A stretch of 64,000 nt of DNA, taken from assembly GCA_033763735.1 (NCBI GenBank), contig JANRJY010000020.1:13569-77568 (forward strand), given 5' to 3'. The first letter of the stretch is position 1; the number at the start of each line of letters is the position of its first letter. The notes beneath the pieces were generated by a model. The model saw only the letters and a program-made list of their open reading frames with translations, searched no databases and was not told the DNA's origin. The position numbers and the translations under genes were made by a program. This document shows positions 44,532-53,306 of the stretch, one piece after another. The DNA comes from JANRJY01 sp033763735. Its GTDB lineage: Bacteria; Bacteroidota; Bacteroidia; Cytophagales; UBA9547.

Positions 44532-46190
44532 ATGTTACAGAGCCTTACTATAAAAAATTATATTTTAATTAACTCGCTGGAACTTAAACCGGAGTTAGGC
44601 TTAAACATAATCACAGGTGAAACCGGGGCAGGTAAGTCAATAATTTTAGGTGCCATTGGACTATTGGCAGGGGAGCGAGCTGATACCAAAGTGCTTTTGA
44701 ATCAAGAAGAGAAATGTATCATTGAAGGAGTATTTACAATTGAACAACCTGAAGTAAAGATTTTATTTGCCAATAATGATTTGGATGATTCAGACACCTG
44801 CATCATCAGGAGGGAAATATCTCCACAAGGCAAATCAAGAGCTTTTGTAAATGACACGCCTGTTACCCTTGATGTGGTTAAAGAAATTGCCTCTAATTTA
44901 CTGGATGTCCATTCCCAACATGATAATTTATTGCTTTCAAAAGCCAATTTTCAATTGAATATCATTGACTTATTTGCAAAAAATGAAACTGCTAAAAGTC
45001 AATATTACAATACATATAAAAAATACATAGAAACTGAGAAAAAACTGGTTGAATCGCAAATTTTAGCTCAGGAATCAAAAAAAACATCAGATTATGATTT
45101 GTTCATACTCAAAGAATTAAAAGAGGCAAATCTTGAGAATATCAGCGAACAAGAACTTTTGGAACAGGAACTTGAGATACTAGAACACGCCCAAGAAATA
45201 AAACTTAAGCTTGACGAAGCAGTAAATATGCTTAATGAGAGTGATTTGTCCATTAATGTTCAAATGGGATTATTACAAAACAATATTTCCTCAATTAGCA
45301 GAATAGCTTCAAATTTCGAATCCTATAAATCAAGAATTGGAAATGCAATATTTGAACTAAAAGATATTACAAAAGAACTTTCAAAAGAATCCGACAAAAT
45401 TGATGATGACCCGGAAAGAGTTGAATACGTAAAGGAAAGATTATCGACCATATACAAACTTCAAAAAAAACATTCGGTTACAGATATAAGTGGTTTGATA
45501 AAAATTAGAGAAGCTTTGGTTCAAAAAACAGCACTAATTGAATCGTCTGATGAACTCATAAAACAACTTGAAAATCAACTGAAAATAATAAAAGATGAAT
45601 TGGTGAATCAGGCAAATGAATTGAGTATGACTCGTAAAAATGCATTTGATGAAATTGAAAAACCAATAATAGCACTTTTGAAAGAATTAGGAATGCCTGA
45701 AAGTACTTTTGTAATTGAACAAAGTTCAATAGATTTTACTTCCACAGGAATAGACAAAATAAATATGCTTTTTTCGGCCAATAAAGGCTTTGCTCCGGTT
45801 TCGTTGAAAAATGCAGCTTCCGGAGGCGAATTTTCACGTTTGATGTTTGCACTTAAATACATTATGGCAAAGTCAACTCAAATGCCAACTATAATTTTTG
45901 ATGAAATAGATACCGGAATTAGTGGCGAGATTGCTCGAAAAATGGGAAACCTGATGCGAAAAATGGCTGTTGGGCATCAACTGATTACCATTACCCATTT
46001 GCATCAAATTGCAGCAAGGGGCAACACCCATTTTTATGTATATAAATCAGAAGGTCAGCAAGTTACAAACACTTCCATTCGCAAATTGTCAGAAGACGAA
46101 AAAGTACAAAAAATTGCTGAAATGATAGGAGGTGCCAATCCTTCTTCTATTGCCATACAAAGTGCAAAAGAAATGTTATTGGAAGAATAA
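44532..46190 (+). CDS. recN: DNA repair protein RecN
   Basis: A 552-aa SMC-like ATPase. Walker A is G-E-T-G-A-G-K-S-I near residue 30, followed by the R-I-like lobe Q-G-K-S-R-A-F-V-N-D. The coiled-coil arms occupy about 160-370. The signature S-G-G-E-F-S-R-L-M is near 432 and Walker B T-I-I-F-D-E-I-D-T-G-I-S-G near 455. Known: RecN promotes double-strand break repair by holding DNA ends. It overlaps the convergent TSUP gene by 15 bp. Confidence 0.96.
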   Translation: MLQSLTIKNYILINSLELKPELGLNIITGETGAGKSIILGAIGLLAGERADTKVLLNQEEKCIIEGVFTIEQPEVKILFANNDLDDSDTCIIRREISPQGKSRAFVNDTPVTLDVVKEIASNLLDVHSQHDNLLLSKANFQLNIIDLFAKNETAKSQYYNTYKKYIETEKKLVESQILAQESKKTSDYDLFILKELKEANLENISEQELLEQELEILEHAQEIKLKLDEAVNMLNESDLSINVQMGLLQNNISSISRIASNFESYKSRIGNAIFELKDITKELSKESDKIDDDPERVEYVKERLSTIYKLQKKHSVTDISGLIKIREALVQKTALIESSDELIKQLENQLKIIKDELVNQANELSMTRKNAFDEIEKPIIALLKELGMPESTFVIEQSSIDFTSTGIDKINMLFSANKGFAPVSLKNAASGGEFSRLMFALKYIMAKSTQMPTIIFDEIDTGISGEIARKMGNLMRKMAVGHQLITITHLHQIAARGNTHFYVYKSEGQQVTNTSIRKLSEDEKVQKIAEMIGGANPSSIAIQSAKEMLLEE

Positions 46191-46907
46191 AATTTTCACC
46201 AGACTTGAAACTCCGGTTGCCATAACCAACAGCAATACAATTGTTTTAAATTGTGATTCTGAAATAAATTTTAATAGCCACTTACCACAAAAAGTACCCG
46301 AAATACTTACAATTAGTAAAATTGGCACTAAATACAAATCTTTAAAGTCCATATAGCCATTAAAAAAATACACCACACTTCTACTGGCATCCACTCCCAA
46401 ATCAATAATAGCGGATGTTGCAATAAAAACCTCTGTTTTAAGGTTGAAAGCTACTAATGATAATCCACGAATTGCCCCACCGGTACCCAACAAACCTGCC
46501 AAAAAACCGGATAAAACACCTGTGCCAATAGAATTGGGCAAAGTCGGTTTGATTTCAAGTTTTTTGAATATTAAAAAAATAGAACTTAACACTATTAAAA
46601 ACAAGGACAAACAAATTTCAAGTAAATAAGAATCAAAGAGTTTAGATAAAAAAGCACCCATAATAACAAATAACACAGCAGGAATTCCAATAGAAAGAAT
46701 GATTTTGGTTTCAAAACCCGATTTGAATAAAAATATTTTTGAAATATTGCTCGAAACATGAAAAAGTGCAGTAATGCCCAATACGGAGTGAAAATCAAGG
46801 AAATAAGCTGCAATTGGAATAAAAAACAAGGACGATCCAAATCCGCCTATCGTCCCTAACACCTCCGCAATGAATGCCAGAATGATAAAATATTCCAAAT
46901 GAGCCAT
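46176..46907 (-). CDS. TSUP-family (TauE/SafE) anion permease
   Basis: A 243-aa protein with seven to eight hydrophobic helices and the TSUP internal repeat. The first half has G-T-I-G-G-F-G-S-S-L-F-F-I-P (about residues 17-30) and the second the matching G-F-L-A-G-L-L-G-T-G-G-A-I-R-G (about 133-147). Known: this family moves sulfite, sulfoacetate or similar organosulfur anions. It lies 40 bp downstream of hemE on the same strand, and its start codon region is complementary to the hemE stop region. Confidence 0.88.
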   Translation of the reverse strand: MAHLEYFIILAFIAEVLGTIGGFGSSLFFIPIAAYFLDFHSVLGITALFHVSSNISKIFLFKSGFETKIILSIGIPAVLFVIMGAFLSKLFDSYLLEICLSLFLIVLSSIFLIFKKLEIKPTLPNSIGTGVLSGFLAGLLGTGGAIRGLSLVAFNLKTEVFIATSAIIDLGVDASRSVVYFFNGYMDFKDLYLVPILLIVSISGTFCGKWLLKFISESQFKTIVLLLVMATGVSSLVKILFFQ

Positions 46908-46958
46908 AAATATGATTTTAAATCTATTTGAAATGAGCTTTCAAAACTCATTTGGAAT
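46892..46958 (-). promoter_or_regulatory. Alternative RNA pairings between the hemE end and the TSUP start
   Basis: In the mRNA, ATTCCAAATGAG (46958-46947, spanning the hemE stop) can pair with a nearby CTCATTT (46937-46931). It can also pair, over 12 bp, with CTCATTTGGAAT (46903-46892), which begins at the second codon of the TSUP gene. The pairings are mutually exclusive; the longer one would hide the TSUP start. Confidence 0.35.
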
Positions 46959-47970
46959 GTCGATAATTTTGAACTACCTCCACAAAGTATTTAACATTAT
47001 CGGGATTAATGTCCGGATATAATCCGTGTCCAAGGTTGGCTATGTATTTGCTTGGCCCAAAAGCAGATAACATCTGTTCGGTTTTAAGTTTAATTACGGC
47101 TTTGTCGGCATATAAAACACAAGGATCCAGATTGCCTTGTAAAGTTTTATTTGGCATTAAAGTTTTGGATTCATTAATGTCCATACACCAATCGAGACCT
47201 ACGACATTACAATTGGTTTGATTCCAAGTTTTTCTGGCAAAATAAGCATCCTTTGCAAAAACGATTGTGGGTACTTCAACAATAGATTCGCAAATAGTTT
47301 TGATGTATTTGGCAGAAAATTGATCATAAACGTCAGGCTGCAAAATGCCTGCCCAAGAATCAAAAATTTGTACCAAATCCACCCCTGCTTCAATTTGAGC
47401 TTTCAGATATTTAATGGTACTTTGAGTTATTTTGTCGAGTAATATGTGTGAGCCTTCGGGGTTGTTATACAGCCACTTACGTGCATTAGAAAATGTTTTT
47501 GAGCCACTTCCTTCGGTCATGTAAGCAAATATGGTCCACGGAGCACCTGCAAACCCAATCAATGGCACTTTGTTATTCAATTCTTTTTTGGCAATTTTAA
47601 TTGCGTCAATTACATATTTAAGTTGCTCAGGTTCAGCAATTGCCAATTTATCAATATCTGCATTGGTTTGAATGGACTTTGGAAACCAGGGGCCTTTTTT
47701 TTCTTGCATTTCATAGGGTAAGCCCATTTCTTCAGGTATCACTAAAATATCGCTAAAAATGATTGCTGCATCAACTCCAAAAATATCTACAGGCTGTATG
47801 GTTACTTCAGCCGCAGCATCAGGGTTTTTTACAAAATCTTTAAAATCAGGGAATTTGTCTCTTACTTGGCGATATTCTTTTAATACTCTGCCTGCTTGAC
47901 GCATCATCCATACCGGAGTGCGTTCGGTGGGTTGCCCAAGGGCAGCCTTAATCAATAAATCGTTTGTCAA
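46948..47970 (-). CDS. hemE: Uroporphyrinogen decarboxylase
   Basis: A 340-aa enzyme. The N-terminus has R-T-P-V-W-M-M-R-Q-A-G-R (about residues 17-28), the substrate-binding loop; I-I-F-S-D-I-L-V-I-P-E-E-M-G carries the essential aspartate (about D73), and G-F-A-G-A-P-W-T-I-F-A-Y-M-T-E-G near 142 is the family core. N-L-G-H-G-L-Y-P-D near the C-terminus carries the conserved histidine. Known: decarboxylates uroporphyrinogen III to coproporphyrinogen III in heme synthesis. It ends a minus-strand run after the Hpt and response-regulator genes. Confidence 0.96.
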   Translation of the reverse strand: MTNDLLIKAALGQPTERTPVWMMRQAGRVLKEYRQVRDKFPDFKDFVKNPDAAAEVTIQPVDIFGVDAAIIFSDILVIPEEMGLPYEMQEKKGPWFPKSIQTNADIDKLAIAEPEQLKYVIDAIKIAKKELNNKVPLIGFAGAPWTIFAYMTEGSGSKTFSNARKWLYNNPEGSHILLDKITQSTIKYLKAQIEAGVDLVQIFDSWAGILQPDVYDQFSAKYIKTICESIVEVPTIVFAKDAYFARKTWNQTNCNVVGLDWCMDINESKTLMPNKTLQGNLDPCVLYADKAVIKLKTEQMLSAFGPSKYIANLGHGLYPDINPDNVKYFVEVVQNYRHSK

Positions 47971-47993
47971 GATGTTGTAAATTTGGGACGAAG

Positions 47994-48476
47994 TTACTTC
48001 GAATTGTACACTTCTAAAAGTATGCTTTGAAGGTTTTCGAACATTTCTTCATCCTTCATAATATATTCTCTTAATCCTTGCTTAATTAAACTATGAACCA
48101 ATGTAGATTCTTCTTGTCCACTTAGCATTACTACTTTTTGATTAGGATTGATTTCTAAGATTTTCTTAAATACCTCATCGCCATTCATTAAAGAAACGTC
48201 ATCATTATTCAAATAATAATCCAAAAGAATAATGTCAGGCTTTTGATCTAATGCCAAAATGCATTCTTCTCCATTGGTATATTTGGAAATACTGAAATGA
48301 GCGTTGATGCTTCCTTCTTCTTCTTTACTAATCAAGTGACTTTCAATTAAATACATGAAAGCTTCATTGTCATCAACAATAAATAATGAAATATTTTTAT
48401 AAACACCTTCTTTTGGTTTAGTGCCCGGTTTTACTTCTAAACCTTTTCCAAAAATTTTATCAAAAAGACCCATCAA
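47994..48476 (-). CDS. Single-domain response regulator
   Basis: A 160-aa protein with a 29-residue lead containing a hydrophobic amphipathic start (M-M-G-L-F-D-K-I-F-G), then a receiver domain. All catalytic positions are present: acidic pair D35-D36, phosphoacceptor D86 in I-I-L-L-D-Y-Y, switch S119 in V-M-L-S-G-Q and K141 in Y-I-M-K-D. There is no DNA-binding or enzymatic output domain. It lies 5 bp downstream of the Hpt gene on the same strand, so the two form an orphan phosphorelay pair whose kinase is encoded elsewhere. Confidence 0.88.
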   Translation of the reverse strand: MMGLFDKIFGKGLEVKPGTKPKEGVYKNISLFIVDDNEAFMYLIESHLISKEEEGSINAHFSISKYTNGEECILALDQKPDIILLDYYLNNDDVSLMNGDEVFKKILEINPNQKVVMLSGQEESTLVHSLIKQGLREYIMKDEEMFENLQSILLEVYNSK

Positions 48477-48481
48477 CTATA

Positions 48482-48832
48482 TTAAAGATTGTTCAAGTAT
48501 TCATTCAACTCGTTGATTACCAAAGGATATTCAGAATTGAATTCATTAACAAGACTCGGTAACTCGTGACGTTTGTTAACGTCTGGCGAATTTAATTCTA
48601 TTTTTTTTAATATTTCAACCATTCTTTGATTTCCTAAGTAACGAAAATTACTTTTTAAAAAATGTGCATTGCCGCGGAGTGAATTCCAGTTTTTAAGTGC
48701 GTAGTTTTCTTTTAAGAGTGTGGAGTTACGCTCGGAACCATCAATAATTTCACGAACAAGCTTTTTTATTATGGGTTTTTTGTCGCCAATGATTGAAATA
48801 ATGGTATCAGTATTGAAGTGTCTGTAGTTCAT
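48482..48832 (-). CDS. Histidine phosphotransfer (Hpt) domain protein
   Basis: A 116-aa all-helical protein. The likely phosphoacceptor is H57 in L-R-G-N-A-H-F-L-K-S-N-F-R-Y-L-G-N, matching the Hpt H-x-L-K-x-x-x-x-x-L-G pattern. Known: Hpt proteins pass phosphate between receivers in phosphorelays. It immediately precedes the single-domain response regulator. It is divergent from the acetyltransferase at 48953. Confidence 0.8.
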   Translation of the reverse strand: MNYRHFNTDTIISIIGDKKPIIKKLVREIIDGSERNSTLLKENYALKNWNSLRGNAHFLKSNFRYLGNQRMVEILKKIELNSPDVNKRHELPSLVNEFNSEYPLVINELNEYLNNL

Positions 48833-48952
48833 ATAGGTTTATGACTGTATGCCAATAAATGTTTTATACGCTAATTTACTGATAATGATACAAATATTAT
48901 GTGGAAAAGGTTAATAAAAATACGTTAATATTGCAATAAAAATCACATATAA

Positions 48953-49591
48953 ATGGAAAACCCTGTTCTTATTTTTGGTGCAAAAGGTATAGCATTAACG
49001 GTATTAGAAATATTTGAATCAAATAAAGTGCTAGTGTATGGCTTTCTGGAGGACGATACCTCATTCCACGGTAAAGAAATACAAGATTGGCAGGTTTTTG
49101 GCCCTACTGATGATGTCGGTTTTCTCAATATCATCGGCAAAAAAGCAGATGCATTTGTAGCAATTGAGAATAATAAAGTACGTAAAAATATTACTCAAAT
49201 GCTTATTGAAACTTGCAAGGCTATGCCTGTGAATGCCATTCACGAACGAGCATATATAAGCAAAATTGCGTCACTCGGGCATGGAAATATGGTAGCTGCT
49301 GGGGCTTACCTGGGAGCAAAAGTTCAAGTAGGTAGCCACTGTATTATTCATGGAAATGTTGTGTTGGATTCAAATGTAAAAGTGGAAGATTATGTTCAGA
49401 TCGGTGCCGGCACGGTTATCAATCCGGAAGTGACTGTAGAGGAAGGCGCTTTTGTAGGTTCGGGAGTAACAGTAATTTCAGGAGTAACTATTGGCAAAAA
49501 TGCGCGAGTTGGAGCAGGTTCGGTAGTAATGAGCAGTGTGAAAGCCGGTCAAACGGTATTTGGTGTACCTGCGGTAGAAGTGAAGAGTTAA
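48953..49591 (+). CDS. NeuD-like sugar O-/N-acyltransferase
   Basis: A 212-aa protein. The N-terminal third is a small Rossmann-like PglD/NeuD domain (V-L-I-F-G-A-K-G-I-A-L-T-V near residue 5); the rest is a left-handed beta-helix of hexapeptide repeats (about 95-200: L-G-A-K-V-Q-V-G, V-V-L-D-S-N-V-K-V-E-D, I-G-A-G-T-V, V-I-S-G-V-T-I-G-K-N-A). Known: relatives acetylate sugars or sialic acid for surface glycans. No glycan cluster surrounds it. It ends 17 bp from the convergent radical SAM gene. Confidence 0.86.
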   Translation: MENPVLIFGAKGIALTVLEIFESNKVLVYGFLEDDTSFHGKEIQDWQVFGPTDDVGFLNIIGKKADAFVAIENNKVRKNITQMLIETCKAMPVNAIHERAYISKIASLGHGNMVAAGAYLGAKVQVGSHCIIHGNVVLDSNVKVEDYVQIGAGTVINPEVTVEEGAFVGSGVTVISGVTIGKNARVGAGSVVMSSVKAGQTVFGVPAVEVKS

Positions 49592-49608
49592 TTTAAGATT
49601 TTAGATTG

Positions 49609-50673
49609 TCAAAACAAACTAATCTGCCCACTTTTGATAAATAAATCCGTGCGCAAGCTTGGAACCGTTTTGTCTTTCATATACTTTTTACGTGCCATAT
49701 GGTGCATCATTCTGATGTTTTCAGCGATTTTACCTTCTCCACGCATCCGAGTGCCAAACCTGCTATCGTTGAGTTGACCTCCGTGACATTCTTTGATTTG
49801 ATTAATTACTTTTTCAGCCCTATCCGGAAAGGATTTGTGAATCCAGTCGGTAAAAATTTGTCCAATAGCACCATTCAACCTAACTACCGTATATCCCGCA
49901 ACCAAAGCTCCATATTCGGCTGATTGTTTTATGATTTCGGGGATTTCATGATTATTTAATGATGGGATAATGGGTGCGGTCATCACGCCACATGGTATCC
50001 CGGCTTTAGTTAGGGTGTCAATTATTTTGAGTCTTTGTTTGGCAGTTACAGTCCTAGGTTCCAACTTTAGCCTCAGATCTTCGTCCAAGGTTGTAATTGA
50101 TATCATTACAAATGTCAATTGCATGGATGCCAATTCGCTAAGCAAACCAATATCGCGAAGAATAAGTGCGTTTTTGGTAATAATACTCACCGGATTGCGA
50201 TATCGGAGGCATACCTCAAGTATTTTTCTGGTGAGTTTGAAGTTTTTTTCGGCAGGTTGGTAACAATCGGTATTACCGGAAAGTGAAATGGTTGAAGGAA
50301 TCCAACTTTTGGAATTGAATTTTTTCTCAACCAAATCGGGGGCGTTTATCTTTGCCATTATTTTGGTTTCGAAGTCAATTCCTGCCGAAAATCCATAATA
50401 TTCATGTGAATTACGCGCATAGCAATACACACATCCATGTTCACATCCCTGATATGGATTGGCCGAAAACATCATGCCTACATCGCTGCTTTCAATTTCG
50501 TTAATAATGTTTTTGGCATTTTCATGCAAGTATTGCGTACGCGGATGGGTTAAGTATTCATGTTCGATAAGAAAGTCATCCGGTTCATATTCAATATGGT
50601 TATTTAAAAATTTGTTTTGTGGATTGGATTGGGAACCTCTTCCTTTAATTCGATCGAAATTTTCGACTTCCAT
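49609..50673 (-). CDS. PA0069/Rv2578c-family radical SAM protein
   Basis: A 354-aa SplB-related radical SAM enzyme. The cluster motif is C-E-H-G-C-V-Y-C-Y-A-R (about residues 74-84), that is CxxxCxxC. L-S-G-N-T-D-C-Y-Q-P-A-E-K (near 128) and the L-E-P-R-T family segment (about 203) identify the subfamily. Known: members are widespread and uncharacterised, distantly like spore photoproduct lyase. The C-terminus ends S-L-F, typical for the family. Monocistronic on the minus strand. Confidence 0.9.
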   Translation of the reverse strand: MEVENFDRIKGRGSQSNPQNKFLNNHIEYEPDDFLIEHEYLTHPRTQYLHENAKNIINEIESSDVGMMFSANPYQGCEHGCVYCYARNSHEYYGFSAGIDFETKIMAKINAPDLVEKKFNSKSWIPSTISLSGNTDCYQPAEKNFKLTRKILEVCLRYRNPVSIITKNALILRDIGLLSELASMQLTFVMISITTLDEDLRLKLEPRTVTAKQRLKIIDTLTKAGIPCGVMTAPIIPSLNNHEIPEIIKQSAEYGALVAGYTVVRLNGAIGQIFTDWIHKSFPDRAEKVINQIKECHGGQLNDSRFGTRMRGEGKIAENIRMMHHMARKKYMKDKTVPSLRTDLFIKSGQISLF

Positions 50674-50751
50674 GTTTACAATTTGAAGAAAAATTTTAAG
50701 GATAAAACTTCAATTAGGAAATTTAATTGTCCACATAGATTGAAAAAAGAT

Positions 50752-51078
50752 TTAATTAACTAAAGAATGAAATGTTTCTTTGGCTTTTTGAATAGAACTA
50801 GAGTCCAAATTGCCTAAATTCGCAATAATTAATTCTTTTTTTAAGGTTACAATCCTGTCTATTTTTAAAACGGATTTGACTTTTAGTTTGTTAGATTGGG
50901 AAGGAGAAATAATTATTTCATTGGATGTAGTTGATTCTGGTATTACTGAACTAATTGCTGCTACAATAATATCCTTATATTTATCTTTAGTTTCTGCAAT
51001 TACCATGGCGGGTCTTGCTTTTACAGAAGTTAATTCTGAAAATGGAAAGGGAATTAATAAGATATCGCCAAATTTCAT
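50752..51078 (-). CDS. PemK/MazF-family toxin
   Basis: A 108-aa protein beginning M-K-F-G-D-I-L-L-I-P-F-P-F-S-E-L-T-S-V-K-A-R-P-A-M-V-I, the MazF/PemK strand order; the R-P-A-x-V segment and the later S-V-L-K-I-D-R-I-V-T-L (about 68-78) are the conserved core. Known: sequence-specific endoribonuclease. Its ATG overlaps the stop of the upstream 69-aa gene by 4 bp, the usual toxin-antitoxin coupling. Confidence 0.9.
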   Translation of the reverse strand: MKFGDILLIPFPFSELTSVKARPAMVIAETKDKYKDIIVAAISSVIPESTTSNEIIISPSQSNKLKVKSVLKIDRIVTLKKELIIANLGNLDSSSIQKAKETFHSLVN

Positions 51079-51284
51079 TTCAAATATTCCTGATACAAAT
51101 TTTCAGAATCATTTTCCCAAAAATCAAAAGATTGGGTATCAGACGTCATATTTCTAATTTCTAAATCTTCTTTGTCAGAAATTTCATCCAATATTGTAAT
51201 TATGATATTTAGTTTCTTTTTCGAATGAAATTTTTCGAGTGGTAAAAATTTTCCCTCATCATATATTCCTTTAATGGAAAGCAT
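51075..51284 (-). CDS. Antitoxin partner of the MazF-type toxin
   Basis: A 69-aa protein: S-I-K-G-I-Y-D-E-G-K-F-L-P-L-E-K (residues 3-18) resembles the AF2212/DUF104-like or AbrB-side antitoxins with an I-x-G-x-Y-x-x-G strand, followed by an acidic disordered C-terminus (D-F-W-E-N-D-S-E-N-L-Y-Q-E-Y-L) of the kind that masks MazF. The ATGA overlap with the toxin supports a paired role. Divergent from the epimerase gene. Confidence 0.82.
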   Translation of the reverse strand: MLSIKGIYDEGKFLPLEKFHSKKKLNIIITILDEISDKEDLEIRNMTSDTQSFDFWENDSENLYQEYLK

Positions 51285-51376
51285 ATCAAATAGTTTTTAC
51301 AAATATACTTTAAAAATTGCTTCGCTAAATATTTTTCAATTTTGTGCTAAGTTTGGGTTTAAAATTAATTTAGTTA

Positions 51377-52378
51377 ATGAAAAAGATATTAGTCACCGGT
51401 CATACCGGATACATAGGAGTACATTTAGTGGAGTTATTAAAAAAAGCCGGATATTATGTGATTGGGGTTGATATCAATTTGTTCGAAGGCTGTGAATGGG
51501 AGCCAATTACAAAGCCTGATTCAGAGATTATTAAAGATATCCGATCGTTGACTGTTGAAAATTTGAAAGGGGTTGAATGTGTGATGCATTTGGCCGCAAT
51601 TTCCAATGATCCTATGGGGGATTTGAATGCCGATATCACCTATAGTATTAATAGAGAGGGAAGTATTCGATTGGCCAAAATTGCAAAAGAAGCAGGTGTG
51701 TCGCGATTTTTGTTTTCGAGCAGTTGTTCGATATATGGCAAAAGTGACAAACCTGATATGGAAGAAACGGATCCAACAACTCCATTGACCGCTTATGCAA
51801 TTTCAAAAATTGATTGTGAGAAGGCGATTTCGGAGATGGCCGATGATTCGTTCAGTCCGGCATTTCTGAGGAATGCGACTGCCTATGGACATTCGCCAAT
51901 GTTACGTATTGATTTGGTAGTGAATAACTTACTTGCTTGTGCGGTAGCGAGAGGCGATATAAGAATAATGAGTGACGGTACTCCATGGCGACCATTGATT
52001 CATTGCAAAGATATAGCAAGGGCTTTTGTCGCATTTCTGGAAGCACCTAAAGAAAAGATACACAATCAAATAGTGAATATCGGAGGAAATAAAGAAAACT
52101 TTCAGGTGAAAGATGTGGGCGACTTGGTTCAAAAATTGGTCCCTTATGCTCAAATTGTGTATACGGGTGAAGCCGGAAACGATTCCAGAGATTATAAAGT
52201 ACGGTTTGATAAACTCAATAAACTACTTCCTAATTTCAAGTTAGAATATACCCTTGAAAGTGGCATGGCTGAGTTGTTTGAAAAATACAAAGAGAATCAT
52301 TTTTCAGAAAAAGATTTTAATAGTGACCAATTTGTACGATTACGAACTTTGAAGAAAAGGCTAGAGAAGTTGAAATAA
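51377..52378 (+). CDS. NAD-dependent epimerase/dehydratase (extended SDR)
   Basis: A 333-aa protein. The cofactor site is V-T-G-H-T-G-Y-I-G-V-H-L (residues 6-17). The S-S-C-S-I-Y-G segment and Y-A-I-S-K (about 137-141) give the Ser and Tyr-x-x-x-Lys catalytic residues. C-terminal R-D-Y-K-V-R-F is typical of nucleotide-sugar epimerases. Known: such enzymes interconvert UDP- or GDP-sugars for surface glycans. It stands alone. Confidence 0.9.
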   Translation: MKKILVTGHTGYIGVHLVELLKKAGYYVIGVDINLFEGCEWEPITKPDSEIIKDIRSLTVENLKGVECVMHLAAISNDPMGDLNADITYSINREGSIRLAKIAKEAGVSRFLFSSSCSIYGKSDKPDMEETDPTTPLTAYAISKIDCEKAISEMADDSFSPAFLRNATAYGHSPMLRIDLVVNNLLACAVARGDIRIMSDGTPWRPLIHCKDIARAFVAFLEAPKEKIHNQIVNIGGNKENFQVKDVGDLVQKLVPYAQIVYTGEAGNDSRDYKVRFDKLNKLLPNFKLEYTLESGMAELFEKYKENHFSEKDFNSDQFVRLRTLKKRLEKLK

Positions 52379-52398
52379 TGTTAAATGTTAAAGGTTGA

Positions 52399-52557
52399 AT
52401 GAAAATGGATCAAAAAAAGAAAAACATAATAATTACATTTATAGCGACTTTAAATGCTTTAATATTTTTGGGACTTGGAATTTGGTCATTTACATTGTAC
52501 CGCGACCTTGAAAATTGCAGAAATGGAGTTGTAAAAAATATTGTTAATACAAAGTAA
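52399..52557 (+). CDS. Hypothetical 52-aa single-span membrane peptide
   Basis: The frame starts 21 bp after the epimerase stop: a basic N-terminus (M-K-M-D-Q-K-K-K-N), one membrane segment (about residues 10-32, I-I-I-T-F-I-A-T-L-N-A-L-I-F-L-G-L-G-I-W) and a short tail. No family is recognised. The position right behind the epimerase suggests co-transcription. An internal ATG at residue 3 is an alternative start. Confidence 0.5.
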   Translation: MKMDQKKKNIIITFIATLNALIFLGLGIWSFTLYRDLENCRNGVVKNIVNTK

Positions 52558-52734
52558 ACTTCTATACGTCAACACTTCAAGACGTCAAAACCTCAACATT
52601 TTGTACTTTAACACTTAGCACCTGAATACATCATAACATCAAATCGTCTTATCGTCAACACTTGGAAACATTAACACTTTAACACTTAGCACCTGAACAC
52701 GTTAACACTTCAAAATCGTCAACACATCATATCG
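52558..52734 (-). repeat. Gene-trailing low-complexity word repeat (3' of pth)
   Basis: The whole gap consists of repeated words: CGTCAACACTTCAAGACGTC, TTTAACACTTAGCACCTGAA (twice), CGTTAACACTTCAAAATCGTC. Read along the pth transcript it begins right after the stop as GTGACGATATGATGTGTTGACG. It matches the 3' tract of dedA (17630-17686) in words and orientation relative to the gene. Confidence 0.7.
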
Positions 52735-53298
52735 TCACTTCGTATTATAGACATTCATTGCCCGTTCCACACCATCAGTACAAAAACTTAAAATAGCATC
52801 AGAAGCTTTGTCTAAAATAGGTAAATAGGTTTCGTATTCTTCTTTGGAGAATCGACTTAATACATAATTCACTTGCTGACCTTTGGGGAAATTGTTTCCA
52901 ATTCCCATTCGAAGGCGGGCATAATTTTCTGTTTGAAGCGTTTCATTAATGCTGTTGAGACCATTTTGACCACCACTGCTACCTTTGGCACGCAAACGCA
53001 TGGTGGCAAGTGGGAGGTTTAGGTCATCGGTAATGACTAATATATTTTCAATTGGTATTTTTTGATTTTGCATCCAATAATTCACTGCCTTTCCACTCAA
53101 GTTCATGAAAGTGGTGGGTTTGATTAAGGTGATGGATTTTCCTTTGTATTTAAGTTCGCAAATTGAAGCCAATCTGTCACTTACAAAGGTAAGATTGTGT
53201 TTCTTGGCAAAATGATCTAATACCATAAAACCAATATTGTGCCTTGTAAGTTCGTATTCCAAACCAATGTTGCCCAGTCCGGCTATGAGATACTTCAT
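52735..53298 (-). CDS. pth: Peptidyl-tRNA hydrolase
   Basis: A 187-aa enzyme with G-L-G-N-I-G-L-E-Y (residues 7-15), catalytic histidine in L-T-R-H-N-I-G-F (about H20), K-P-T-T-F-M-N-L-S-G (about 60-69), D-D-L-N-L-P and G-S-S-G-G-Q-N-G-L (about 105-113). Known: releases peptides from stalled peptidyl-tRNA. The TrpF-like gene precedes it by 8 bp on the same strand. Confidence 0.96.
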   Translation of the reverse strand: MKYLIAGLGNIGLEYELTRHNIGFMVLDHFAKKHNLTFVSDRLASICELKYKGKSITLIKPTTFMNLSGKAVNYWMQNQKIPIENILVITDDLNLPLATMRLRAKGSSGGQNGLNSINETLQTENYARLRMGIGNNFPKGQQVNYVLSRFSKEEYETYLPILDKASDAILSFCTDGVERAMNVYNTK

Positions 53299-53306
53299 TT
53301 TAATTT

